The notes under the pieces: generated by a model | Databases searched by the model: none | What the model saw: the letters and a program-made list of their open reading frames with translations, nothing else | What the model was told of the DNA's origin: nothing | In this document: in pieces, positions 13,994 through 21,633 of the stretch | Layout of the letters: each line of letters opens with the position of its first letter | How positions within the stretch are numbered: the stretch's first letter is position 1 | Program-made: the position numbers and the translations under genes | IMG/VR virus record: IMGVR_UViG_3300021168_000504 | Coordinates: 1 to 29,472 of that record | DNA from: a virus | Length of the DNA: 29,472 nucleotides | Strand: one strand, 5' to 3'

Positions 13994-14631
13994 AAGCCTT
14001 TCTCTATGCTCGAGTGTCGACCGGGGACCAGAACGAAGGCATGCAGGTGCGCGAGATGCGCGAACTTGCCGAGCGCCGCGGATGCGACATCGAGGTTTTT
14101 ATTGACGCCGGATTCTCTGGAGCAAAGACAAAGCGCCCCGAACTTGACCGGATGATGGGCTTAGTGCGCCGCGGAAAGTGCGATGTCGTTATCGTCTACC
14201 GCTTTGATCGCTTCGCCAGGTCGACGCAGCACCTTGTGAACGCGCTCGAGGAGTTCCGCGCGCTCGGGGTGGAGTTTATCTCCGTCCATGAAGCGATCGA
14301 CACCACCACGCCCATGGGAAGGTTCGCATTCGCTGTTTTCGCCGCCATCGCCGAGTTTGAGCGCGAACTGATCCGCGAGCGAGTCCGGAGCGGGATGGCT
14401 CATGCCAAGGCAAACGGCCAGCACATCGGGCGGCCCGCGCTCGGCTTGGACGCGGTTGCAATCACCCGCCTGCGCGAGCAGGGGCTGCCGTGGCGCGAAG
14501 TTGCGCACCGCGTGAAGGCAGATGAGTCCACTGTCCGAAAATTCATGCGACGGCATGCGGAAAAAGGTTCAGAAAACAGCGAAGCCGCCGACGTTGAAAA
14601 CAAAGCAGTTGCAAAAGCTGTGGAAAACTAG
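13990..14631 (+). CDS. Serine recombinase (resolvase/invertase family)
   Basis: 213 aa. The catalytic Ser lies in ARVSTGDQ (S10). Other resolvase landmarks are VFIDAGFSGAKTKRPELDRM, VYRFDRFARS and the long dimer helix AAIAEFERELIRERV. A C-terminal helix-turn-helix (LREQGLPWREVAHRV, then DESTVRKFMRRH) binds the crossover site. The size is that of a small resolvase or invertase rather than a large integrase, so it could resolve multimers, invert a segment or integrate the element. The start is ATG 13990. Confidence 0.92.
   Translation: MKAFLYARVSTGDQNEGMQVREMRELAERRGCDIEVFIDAGFSGAKTKRPELDRMMGLVRRGKCDVVIVYRFDRFARSTQHLVNALEEFRALGVEFISVHEAIDTTTPMGRFAFAVFAAIAEFERELIRERVRSGMAHAKANGQHIGRPALGLDAVAITRLREQGLPWREVAHRVKADESTVRKFMRRHAEKGSENSEAADVENKAVAKAVEN
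13991..14012 (+). repeat. 22-bp direct repeat, copy 2
   Basis: Second copy of the repeat at 13812-13833, covering the first codons of the serine recombinase. Confidence 0.9.
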
Positions 14632-14657
14632 GAAAGAGCAGGATTAAAGAAAACCTT

Positions 14658-14870
14658 ATGAGCGCCTGTGAGTGCTGCGATTGCTCGACCTGTCGAAAGA
14701 TGCAAGGGAAGCCAACGCTGGAGGAGGTCGTCGCCGCGCTTGGCGGTTTGGCATCCTGCATCGCAATTCCTGCGACTGATCGACCGGGAGCGCGACTCGC
14801 TAGAACCGATGCGGAAGTGCAAGCGCGATATCGTACCGCTCTTGAGATTCTGCGCAGGTGTCTCACGTGA
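14658..14870 (+). CDS. Small Cys-rich hypothetical protein
   Basis: 70 aa. The N-terminus is a dense cysteine cluster (ACECCDCSTCRKM), perhaps a metal site, followed by helices (TLEEVVAALGGLASC and YRTALEILRRCL). A short A-rich gap with AGGATTAA precedes it. It overlaps the adenine methyltransferase gene by GTGA. Confidence 0.6.
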   Translation: MSACECCDCSTCRKMQGKPTLEEVVAALGGLASCIAIPATDRPGARLARTDAEVQARYRTALEILRRCLT

Positions 14871-15784
14871 GCGCCCAAGCGCGACCAGTTCTCAGGTACC
14901 ACGGAGGCAAATTTCGACTCGCGCCCAAGTTGCTCACCATCTTCCCACCTCACCGCGTCTATACCGAGGTGTTCGGCGGAGGCGGAAGCGTCCTGATGAT
15001 GAAGCCCAGGACCTACAGCGAACTCTACAATGACCTCGATCGCGAAGTCGTGAACGTATTCCGCGTGCTGCAGAACCGGGTGAAGGCGAAACACCTCGAG
15101 GCGCTTCTGCGGGTGACTCCGTTCTCCCGAGAGGAATTCGATTTGAGTTATATGCCGGGCGCCACCGACGTCGAGCGAGCCCGCCGCACCATCATTCGCT
15201 CGTTCATGGGCTTCGGCTCTGATTCCATTTCGCGCCTGAAGGCGACCCGCGCCGGCTTTAACACGCGCATCTCGTCCACGATGTCGACCGGGTTTCGCTA
15301 CAACGCAAACCGATCCGGCACGACGGCCGCGACGGACTGGCGGAACTATCCAAACTACATTTCCACATTTGTCGATCGCCTGCAGGGTGTGACGATCGAA
15401 AATCGCAACGCACTCGAAATTTTGCCCAAGGTGGACCGGCACGACGCGCTGCATTACGTGGATCCACCGTATCCGATGAGCACCCGGCGAACCGGCAATG
15501 GATCCACACCGGAGCATCGGTACCGCTGGGAGATGAACGACGAGGACCACCGCCAGCTCGCAGAATGCCTGAAGAGTCTCGCCGGCATGGTGATCATTTC
15601 CAGCTACCCAAGCGAGCTATACGACGAACTCTTCCGCGGATGGCGCAAGATGTCGTGGACCGCCGGAAACCTGTGCAGCGCCAACACAAACGCGCAAACC
15701 CGCACAGAAGTCGTTTGGATGAATGCGCAGGCCTGCAAACACACCCCGCAGCGCCTATTTGAGCATGCGGAGATGTTCGCTTGA
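14867..15784 (+). CDS. Dam-type N6-adenine DNA methyltransferase
   Basis: 305 aa from GTG 14867, chosen because it overlaps the previous stop; GTG 14858 is an alternative. The hallmarks of the D12 class are present: LRYHGGKFRLAPKLLTIFP, TEVFGGGGSVLM (SAM binding), ELYNDLDREVVNVFRVL and the catalytic DPPY in HYVDPPYPM. It methylates adenine in a short target and probably protects viral DNA or affects replication or packaging. The TGA overlaps the TTG of the ATPase gene. Confidence 0.92.
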   Translation: MSAQARPVLRYHGGKFRLAPKLLTIFPPHRVYTEVFGGGGSVLMMKPRTYSELYNDLDREVVNVFRVLQNRVKAKHLEALLRVTPFSREEFDLSYMPGATDVERARRTIIRSFMGFGSDSISRLKATRAGFNTRISSTMSTGFRYNANRSGTTAATDWRNYPNYISTFVDRLQGVTIENRNALEILPKVDRHDALHYVDPPYPMSTRRTGNGSTPEHRYRWEMNDEDHRQLAECLKSLAGMVIISSYPSELYDELFRGWRKMSWTAGNLCSANTNAQTRTEVVWMNAQACKHTPQRLFEHAEMFA

Positions 15785-16854
15785 TTCACCTAGGTTTCGA
15801 ATCTGGTACCGGGAACCCCGTGCACCTCCCGGTGGGCCACATGGTAATAGTGGGCCAGACCCAGCGCGCCGGTAAAACCACCGCCCTCGAGGCCTGCGCC
15901 TCCCGCTCCGATTCGAAGTGCATCGCCTTCCTTACCAAGCGCGGCGAAGGATCCTTCCGCCTGTCGCGCGAGCTCCCGCCCTACTATGAGGACCATGTCG
16001 ACTGGCGCACGGTGCGGACCCTATGCGAAGCGCTCACCGAGGAACGGTGGGACAAGTTCCAGCGCCAGTGCCTGCGCAGCGTCTGCCGTGCCGGCCAGGC
16101 CGGGCGGCCCGGATCCAAGCTGTTTGCCGAATGGCCGCGGCCAGACACGCTCGAGGACGTTGTGAGGAATGTCAGCATCGCACTCGCGAAAGCTACGGGA
16201 CAGCGCGAAATGATCTTCGGTGAGATTCAGGACGATCTAAAGACCGCTATCGAAGAGCTCGCAAAACTGAAAACGAGTTCCGCTAAACCCGATCTGGAAT
16301 TCGGCTTGAACGTGATCGACCTCGAGCGCTACGAGTTCCACATCCAATCCCTCATTGTGCGATCCGTCATCCGATGGGTACACCAGCATAGTTTTCGCAC
16401 GATCGTGGCTATGCCCGAAGCTTGGCGTTTCGCACCGGCCCAACGCCGATCGCCCGTGCGCGACGCCGCGGAGGAGTTCATCCGCCAGGGGGCAGCGCTC
16501 GAGAATTTCCTATGGATTGATTCCCAGAATATTTCCGGCATCAGTGCTGTACTGCTGAGCCAGATTCGCGTTTGGCTTTTTGGGGTGCAGCGCCTGCGCT
16601 CGGAAATCGAAAAGACACTGGACGCCATCCCCGAAAATCTCTATCCGCGGCCGTCGCGCTCCGATATCGCGACGCTGGGCAAAGGCGAATTTATCGTCTG
16701 CTTTGATCAGGAGATGTTCAAAACCTACGTGTGGCCCGCGTGGATGCGCAGCGCGTTGCACGCGGAGGCAATAGCCCGCGGCGAGGAATCCGTGGACAGC
16801 GCCCGGGCGATCGTGCAAGAGTTTGATCGAGAGCGCGGAGAGGCGAAACCATGA
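15781..16854 (+). CDS. FtsK/HerA-type ATPase, candidate DNA-packaging motor
   Basis: 357 aa from a TTG coupled by TTGA overlap. The P-loop is IVGQTQRAGKTT (residues 23-34), with five rather than four residues between the first Gly and GKT. A Walker-B-like strand is TIVAMPEAWRF, with Glu213 preceded by Pro instead of Asp, and a sensor-like strand is LWIDSQNISGIS (Gln249). This pattern, with CIAFLTKRGEGSF after the P-loop, fits the FtsK/HerA superfamily, used for packaging by tailless jelly-roll viruses and for DNA transfer by plasmids. Without a terminase in view, packaging is the favoured role; conjugation is the alternative. Confidence 0.68.
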   Translation: MIHLGFESGTGNPVHLPVGHMVIVGQTQRAGKTTALEACASRSDSKCIAFLTKRGEGSFRLSRELPPYYEDHVDWRTVRTLCEALTEERWDKFQRQCLRSVCRAGQAGRPGSKLFAEWPRPDTLEDVVRNVSIALAKATGQREMIFGEIQDDLKTAIEELAKLKTSSAKPDLEFGLNVIDLERYEFHIQSLIVRSVIRWVHQHSFRTIVAMPEAWRFAPAQRRSPVRDAAEEFIRQGAALENFLWIDSQNISGISAVLLSQIRVWLFGVQRLRSEIEKTLDAIPENLYPRPSRSDIATLGKGEFIVCFDQEMFKTYVWPAWMRSALHAEAIARGEESVDSARAIVQEFDRERGEAKP

Positions 16855-17081
16855 GCATCCCCAACAAGTACCAGCCCGATGTAAACATCCCGATCCCCAT
16901 CCCCTGCTGCCCTCACTGCGGCAAGGAACTCCCGGCTGTCATCGCTTTTCAATGGCCCACACCTCACTCGATGACGTTCGCCGTGGCCTGTTCGCACGAG
17001 GAGTGCCGCAAGATTTTAACCATGCAGATTGTTTTCATTCCAGATGAGGTAGAAGCGCCGCGGATTCAGAGGGCACACTAG
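16851..17081 (+). CDS. Small zinc-ribbon protein at end of rightward operon
   Basis: 76 aa. CCPHCGKEL and ACSHEECRKI form a two-knuckle zinc ribbon with strand-forming segments between. ATG overlaps the ATPase stop (ATGA). The TAG stop shares the CTAG palindrome with the stop of the convergent minus-strand gene. Confidence 0.65.
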   Translation: MSIPNKYQPDVNIPIPIPCCPHCGKELPAVIAFQWPTPHSMTFAVACSHEECRKILTMQIVFIPDEVEAPRIQRAH

Positions 17082-18370
17082 GTCCCGACCACCACCAACC
17101 AATTGACGCTGTTGCAGTAGGCGAGCACGTGATGCGCTCCGCTGCCGACAACCGTCGCGCCATTCGTGGCCGAGGTTGCATCAGACACTGCTTCCATGCG
17201 TCCCTCCTGAGAAGCGTTGCACGTCGGAAGGCTTGAAAAGGTATGCACCGCCACCTGAACCCCACCACCCGCCACATAGATGCCATGGGAGTCAGGATTC
17301 TGCGCTCCTCCGACAGTTTGATCCTCCACGAAAAGCCCGTACTGATGCGTCGCCGTTCCGTTAACTCCGAAACTGGGGGAGCGCGCATAGAGTTCGGCGC
17401 TATTCGTCACAACTCCACCAGCGCCCGTGTTGATGCTCACGAAGCCTTCAACCGCCCGAAAGTTGGTGACTGTCGCTGTACCTGATCCGGTGTTCACCTG
17501 AAAATATCCGCCGCGCTCGTTCGTGACGTTGGCAACAAAAGGAGCTCTGGCCAGAGCGCTGACGCCGAAAATATTTGGCACCAAAGCCGTCTGTCCCGTG
17601 GAAGAGACCGAGCCAAGCCCTTGAATGTTGGCCCCAGTGATCGAGGAAACGGTGCCGCTTCCGTTGCCGCTCGATTGATCCGTAGCGGTCAGGTTCGCCC
17701 CGTTGATCGCACCCCCGGATGCGCCCGAATACTGCGGGAACGCGTTCACGGTGAACTCTGTAAGGCTAGAAGTAGCCGCAAATGTCGCCCCCAGAGTCCA
17801 TGTGCTCGAGGGAGAGGAGAAGGCATTAAGCGGGCTGCCCGTCGCGAAAGTAAGATCGGCACAGCCGAACGCGCCCGAATTGTCGTACTGCACCGAGGTG
17901 TTGGTGATGTTGCAGGGGTTTCCGGTACCCGTGCCGAAGTTTGCCGTCAGTGCCGTTGCAGCTGCGTGGAGCGTGGCCGAGATGTCTTGCGACGCTCCCG
18001 AAATGCTCACACCCGTCACCGTGAAACACTGGGATGCCTTGCCGAAAGAAGGCTGGACCGTGCCCGCGCCAGAGCAAACCGTGAAGGACCAGGTCGAACC
18101 CCCCGGCACAAGCACGCTGACATCCGCCAGGCGCATCGTGAATGTACCGGCAGAATTCAGTCCAACGGGCTGCTGGGGCGGCGTGTAAGCGAAGCCGTTC
18201 AGAGTTGGTGATCCGCTAGAGACGAGCGCCGGCGAGATGGTGCCGAAAGCATAGGGCAGCCCGTTCGGATCTGTGACGGTGCCGGTTACGGTGGTGAACT
18301 GCGCCGCAGCCGAGCCGAGCAGGGCAAGGATGCAGAACAAGCTTCGTGTTGCCGACTTGGAGTGAGACAT
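17078..18370 (-). CDS. Exported fibre-like protein, paralogue B
   Basis: 430 aa from ATG 18370, which overlaps the upstream TGA (TGATG). A signal peptide (SLFCILALLGSAAAQ) is followed by a ~110-residue domain starting FTTVTGTVTDPNGLPYA that is closely similar to paralogue A. The rest is a Ser/Thr/Gly-rich beta-type region. Its C-terminus (FSSLPTCNASQEGRMEAVSD, then HHVLAYCNSVNWLVV) resembles the ends of phage fibre-like proteins. A conserved N-terminus with a divergent C-terminus suggests attachment plus variable recognition. Export through Sec is unusual for a virion fibre. Confidence 0.75.
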   Translation of the reverse strand: MSHSKSATRSLFCILALLGSAAAQFTTVTGTVTDPNGLPYAFGTISPALVSSGSPTLNGFAYTPPQQPVGLNSAGTFTMRLADVSVLVPGGSTWSFTVCSGAGTVQPSFGKASQCFTVTGVSISGASQDISATLHAAATALTANFGTGTGNPCNITNTSVQYDNSGAFGCADLTFATGSPLNAFSSPSSTWTLGATFAATSSLTEFTVNAFPQYSGASGGAINGANLTATDQSSGNGSGTVSSITGANIQGLGSVSSTGQTALVPNIFGVSALARAPFVANVTNERGGYFQVNTGSGTATVTNFRAVEGFVSINTGAGGVVTNSAELYARSPSFGVNGTATHQYGLFVEDQTVGGAQNPDSHGIYVAGGGVQVAVHTFSSLPTCNASQEGRMEAVSDATSATNGATVVGSGAHHVLAYCNSVNWLVVVGT

Positions 18371-19686
18371 CAGTAGCCCGTACAACTGAAACTGATCACG
18401 TCGTTTGTGGCGACAGTCATCAGCAAACTCGCCGTCGTTGTGGTGTGTGCAGTCTGTCGGATTGCAACCGCAGGAACTGCTGTTTCATCATTGGCCTGAC
18501 ATGCCCAGCCATTAGGAGACGTAATGCCGCCGCCTATTGTGACGATGACCGTGCAAGCTGTGTTTTGGCCGACCTTAAAGTTTCCGGCTTCTGCTCCACC
18601 TACCAACGTGCTTTCTGTGCATCCGGCATTTGTGGTGAATTTAGTGCCGCCCGAAATGAAAGCTGCGGCTTCAACGAACGCTGACGTATCGGTGGGTGCG
18701 AACGTTCCTCGTCCGACTAAGAGACCTCCGGTCGTATTAAATAGGCATGGCTGACTGCCTCCTGCTCCGCCGAGGCATAGGCCGGAATAAGCGATGTTAC
18801 TGGCGTTGGTGTTGAACCCGTTCTGATCAAGTCCGCCGAACTGGAATTTTTCTTGAGTCGATCCGCCTATATTTGTTCCGTAGACATGAATCGAAGCCCC
18901 ACGATGGCCGGCAGAAAAAACTTCATCGGTGAAGCATCCTATGAAAGGTGAATGAATAGCGTCGTAGCTTGTTCCGTCGTATCCGGCGAAATTCATCTGC
19001 CCGCATAGGTTGGTTTCGAAGCCGATATGCCCAAGCGCGGTTGGTGCGGTTTGAGTGCCAGAGGAAGTAAGAAAGTTGATGATAGGTGACCGAAAACTAG
19101 TGCCGTTGTTGTGGGTGTAAATGTCTATGCCTTGCGCGAATGGCGAATGAATTTCTAAGGGCTGATTGCCGATGGCTTGAATATCTACAACTGGCGGTTG
19201 TGCTCCGATAGGATTTGTTGTCGTTGATGGCGCGCCGAAAACGATGCCAGGACCTAACCCTCCCCCGGTTACAGTTGACAACGGAAGCACCGCAGCCGTG
19301 AGTGTTGCGGTGATGCTCTGCGAGGCACCAGAGATCGTGAGCCCCGTCACTGAAAAACAAACCGGTCCCTTACCGCCTGCCGGCTGCACCGTGCCAAGCG
19401 CAGAGCACACCAGAAAATTCCACGTAGTTCCGCCCGGCAAAAGAACTGTGTTGTCTCCAAGGCGCATTGTGAAACTGCCCGCCGTACTCAGGCCCACAGG
19501 TTGCGTCGGTGGCGTGTAGGCGAAACCATTGAGTGTTGGAGAAGCGCTGCTGATCAGTGTGGCCGTAATCGTCCCATTGGCATACGGCAATCCATTCGGA
19601 TCTGTGACGGTCCCAGACACCGTGGTGAACTGCGCCCAGGCAGTCGCCGTCAAAAAAAGAAGAGCTAAGATTGAAAATCGTTTCAC
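18370..19686 (-). CDS. Exported fibre-like protein, paralogue A
   Basis: 438 aa from GTG 19686. The signal peptide is ILALLFLTATAWAQ. The N-terminal domain (FTTVSGTVTDPNGLPYANGT, through SITATL) is shared with paralogue B. The C-terminal ~270 residues differ, are rich in Gly, Asn and Thr with several Cys, and look beta-structured (for example IHVYGTNIGGSTQEKFQFGG). Receptor binding or surface display is inferred. It lies directly downstream of the transglycosylase and upstream of paralogue B in one transcription unit. Confidence 0.75.
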   Translation of the reverse strand: MKRFSILALLFLTATAWAQFTTVSGTVTDPNGLPYANGTITATLISSASPTLNGFAYTPPTQPVGLSTAGSFTMRLGDNTVLLPGGTTWNFLVCSALGTVQPAGGKGPVCFSVTGLTISGASQSITATLTAAVLPLSTVTGGGLGPGIVFGAPSTTTNPIGAQPPVVDIQAIGNQPLEIHSPFAQGIDIYTHNNGTSFRSPIINFLTSSGTQTAPTALGHIGFETNLCGQMNFAGYDGTSYDAIHSPFIGCFTDEVFSAGHRGASIHVYGTNIGGSTQEKFQFGGLDQNGFNTNASNIAYSGLCLGGAGGSQPCLFNTTGGLLVGRGTFAPTDTSAFVEAAAFISGGTKFTTNAGCTESTLVGGAEAGNFKVGQNTACTVIVTIGGGITSPNGWACQANDETAVPAVAIRQTAHTTTTASLLMTVATNDVISFSCTGY

Positions 19687-19690
19687 GTTC

Positions 19691-20161
19691 TCACCCGAAA
19701 TATTTCATGGCCAGCCAGAGCGCGAGCGCGCCCACGATGGCCATTCCCAGCATTCCCCCATCGCCCGGAACCGGTCCGCCGTCGCTCGCTGTCGTGTCCC
19801 CGGATGCCGCGCTGATGATTCCGTTCACCGTGTCGACGTGTGCCAGGTACGCCCCGTTTCCAAACGTGGACCATGGGCGGAAGGAATTGCCGGCCGAGCT
19901 GTACACCGCAAACGCCGCCGATGCATTCAATTGCGGGTCAAAGAGGTTCTGCCCTTTATATTCGGGATGCGCCTTGAGGTAGATCTGCCAGAGTCCAAAC
20001 GAGCCCGCGCCTTGCGGAGTGTTCGCTGCCCGCTCGGGATTGTAGGCGTTTGGGTCTCCGCCTGATTCGGCCAGCGCGATCGACACGGCCGTCGTGAGAT
20101 CGTCGCCGACAAAGCCAGCGCCCGCAGCCAGCGCGATCAGTTGCGGAATCTCGAGTTTCAT
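19691..20161 (-). CDS. Lytic transglycosylase/lysozyme-like enzyme with C-terminal membrane anchor
   Basis: 156 aa. The catalytic Glu is in IALAESGGDPNAYN (E32), followed by GSFGLWQIYLKAHPEY, LFDPQLNASAAFAVYSSAG and WSTFGNGAYL, the pattern of SLT-type transglycosylases. A Gly/Asp/Pro-rich linker leads to a C-terminal helix (MLGMAIVGALALWLAMKYFG). GGAGGAGG precedes the ATG. The enzyme cleaves peptidoglycan. Membrane anchoring resembles virion-associated wall enzymes such as PRD1 P7, suggesting a role in genome entry or lysis. Confidence 0.85.
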   Translation of the reverse strand: MKLEIPQLIALAAGAGFVGDDLTTAVSIALAESGGDPNAYNPERAANTPQGAGSFGLWQIYLKAHPEYKGQNLFDPQLNASAAFAVYSSAGNSFRPWSTFGNGAYLAHVDTVNGIISAASGDTTASDGGPVPGDGGMLGMAIVGALALWLAMKYFG

Positions 20162-20400
20162 GCGCCCTCCTCCTCTTCGAATTCGTAATCCTCCGCGGTG
20201 GGCAGTTCGCTCGCGTCGATTTCCTCAAGGTCCTCGATCGTCCGCCCCTCGCGCTCCGCGGTGCGGAAGTACTCGCAGCCGGATAAGTGCTCCCGCTTGT
20301 AGGTTTCGACTTCGCGCTCTGTGACCCCAAAGAACTGATGCACGACTTTTACCGTGTCATCCCCGCCGTCGATGATCGCCACCTCGAGAAGGAAGGCCAT
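20158..20400 (-). CDS. Small acidic hypothetical protein
   Basis: 80 aa. Beta-strand-like start (AFLLEVAIIDGG), a helix (VTEREVETYKREHL), and a strongly acidic end (EDYEFEEEEGA). Its stop overlaps the transglycosylase ATG. No family was recognised. Confidence 0.6.
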   Translation of the reverse strand: MAFLLEVAIIDGGDDTVKVVHQFFGVTEREVETYKREHLSGCEYFRTAEREGRTIEDLEEIDASELPTAEDYEFEEEEGA

Positions 20401-20616
20401 TTAGTAAACGAGCTCCACGTCCGCCGCGGTGCACGGCATCACTTTCTTGTTCATCCAGGTGTGCGGATGCACGATCAGTACATCCGTTTCCCCGTCGTCT
20501 TTCTGCGCCATAACTTCGATCACCGTCGCATTTGTTCCGACTTTGACTTCCGGATAGGCCGCAAACGCGACGATCGTGCGCACCTTCTGCCCGACTTTTG
20601 CCTCTCCCGGTTTCAC
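20401..20616 (-). CDS. Small beta-rich hypothetical protein
   Basis: 71 aa from GTG 20616 overlapping the upstream stop. The strand pattern (KVGQKVRTIVAFAAYPEVKV, TNATVIEVM, TDVLIVHPHTWM) suggests a compact SH3-like barrel. The function is unknown. Confidence 0.6.
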   Translation of the reverse strand: MKPGEAKVGQKVRTIVAFAAYPEVKVGTNATVIEVMAQKDDGETDVLIVHPHTWMNKKVMPCTAADVELVY

Positions 20617-20864
20617 AGCACGTCTTTCGGATCCACGCCTTTCATCACGAGTGCCGCGCTGCCCGCTAGAATTACGCGAGCCGTCTGCAGCCCGAGCACA
20701 TAGCCAGCCGTGAAATCCGGAGTCAGCCCGGAAGCGCCCGCCTTTTGCGCCCGTGCTGCGCCCAGGCTTGTCAATTCGCGCTTTTGGCTGTCCGCGATGA
20801 ATTGCGGAACATTTTTCAAATCGTCGATCGCGGATTCGATAAACATCACCGCAGGTGAAAGCAT
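20613..20864 (-). CDS. Hypothetical protein with hydrophobic C-terminal helix
   Basis: 83 aa from ATG 20864, supported by AAGGAG five bases upstream; a longer in-frame reading to 21002 lacks such a site and overlaps a real gene. It is polar and helical (FIADSQKRELTSLGAARAQ), then moderately hydrophobic (AGYVLGLQTARVILAGSAAL). No family was recognised. Confidence 0.6.
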   Translation of the reverse strand: MLSPAVMFIESAIDDLKNVPQFIADSQKRELTSLGAARAQKAGASGLTPDFTAGYVLGLQTARVILAGSAALVMKGVDPKDVL

Positions 20865-20874
20865 GCGACTCCTT

Positions 20875-21033
20875 TTAACGCCAGTGCGCCCCAAGCCCAG
20901 CGCTACCCAGCAACAAGCTGAGGAAGAAACAAGCCATCGCGGCCCATCCCAGCGACCAGCTAGGCGCGCCGATATTGCGAGCCGCGAGGCACGCCAGCAC
21001 AAACGCGAACACGAGCAGAATGATGGAGATCAT
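20875..21033 (-). CDS. Small two-helix membrane protein
   Basis: 52 aa. Two transmembrane helices (ISIILLVFAFVLACLAA and LGWAAMACFFLSLLLGSAG) are joined by a short loop. Two helices and small size next to a transglycosylase would suit a holin, but the same is true of several neighbours. ATG overlaps the preceding TGA. Confidence 0.6.
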   Translation of the reverse strand: MISIILLVFAFVLACLAARNIGAPSWSLGWAAMACFFLSLLLGSAGLGAHWR

Positions 21034-21182
21034 GGTTTCCTTTCCTTCTCTCGAATCTTTTCCAGGTCCCTTTCAAGCTCCGCAATCCGATGTTCGATCG
21101 CGCGACGGATTCCGGAATCTGTCTCCCCCGGAAGCAGTCCCGTTAGTCTGGCCAATTCCGCGCGGATGTTGTCCTCGTTCAT
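21030..21182 (-). CDS. Small coiled-coil protein
   Basis: 50 aa beginning MNEDNIRAELARLTG, with a long charged C-terminal helix (AIEHRIAELERDLEKIREKE) that fits a coiled coil. The second of two adjacent ATGs is used, because the first opens a different frame. Overlap with the neighbouring start suggests co-translation with the two-helix membrane protein. Confidence 0.55.
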   Translation of the reverse strand: MNEDNIRAELARLTGLLPGETDSGIRRAIEHRIAELERDLEKIREKERKP

Positions 21183-21377
21183 TCATGCCCTCATCCGCTC
21201 CGCGATCCGCCGCGCGCTCGCCAGTGCCCGGCGGCCCCAGGCGTCCGCATCCCGTTCGCAGATCCAGGCATCACATACCGGGCAGTAGAAGCACATCTTC
21301 GGCCGCGGATCCCCGTCGTTGTACCAGCAGACCGTGCAGGTCTGCATCTGCCAATCACTTCCCACGCAGTCGTGCAC
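21183..21377 (-). CDS. Small zinc-binding protein
   Basis: 64 aa from GTG 21377. Multiple Cys pairs (CTVCW, CFYCPVCDAWIC) form a likely zinc ribbon, followed by a basic helix (GRRALASARRIAERM). A DNA or protein contact is inferred. It starts two bases after the upstream stop. Confidence 0.6.
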   Translation of the reverse strand: MHDCVGSDWQMQTCTVCWYNDGDPRPKMCFYCPVCDAWICERDADAWGRRALASARRIAERMRA

Positions 21378-21378
21378 C

Positions 21379-21633
21379 TCAAGGTTTCGGTGTGTCCGGA
21401 GTAGCCGGCGCGAACGTCACCGACTGCTGAAAGCCGTTTGCCTTCATCCAGTCCGCGACCCGGGTAATCGTTTCTTGGTCCGCGGCCTGCGCCGAGGCGA
21501 TCGCGTTCGCAATGTTCTTCTTTTCGTCCGGGCCCAGGTTCAGCAGACCCTCGAGTTTTACGAACAACTCGACGCCCAGCGGACCAAGCTGCACAATCAG
21601 TGCGACAATTTCCTCGATCAATTGCGGTGTCAT
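21379..21633 (-). CDS. Small hypothetical protein, membrane-active helix at N-terminus
   Basis: 84 aa. The N-terminal helix (LIEEIVALIVQLGPLGVELF) is hydrophobic and amphipathic, followed by a charged helix (PDEKKNIANAIASAQ) and a Pro/Thr-rich tail. ATG overlaps the upstream stop. The function is unknown. Confidence 0.6.
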   Translation of the reverse strand: MTPQLIEEIVALIVQLGPLGVELFVKLEGLLNLGPDEKKNIANAIASAQAADQETITRVADWMKANGFQQSVTFAPATPDTPKP

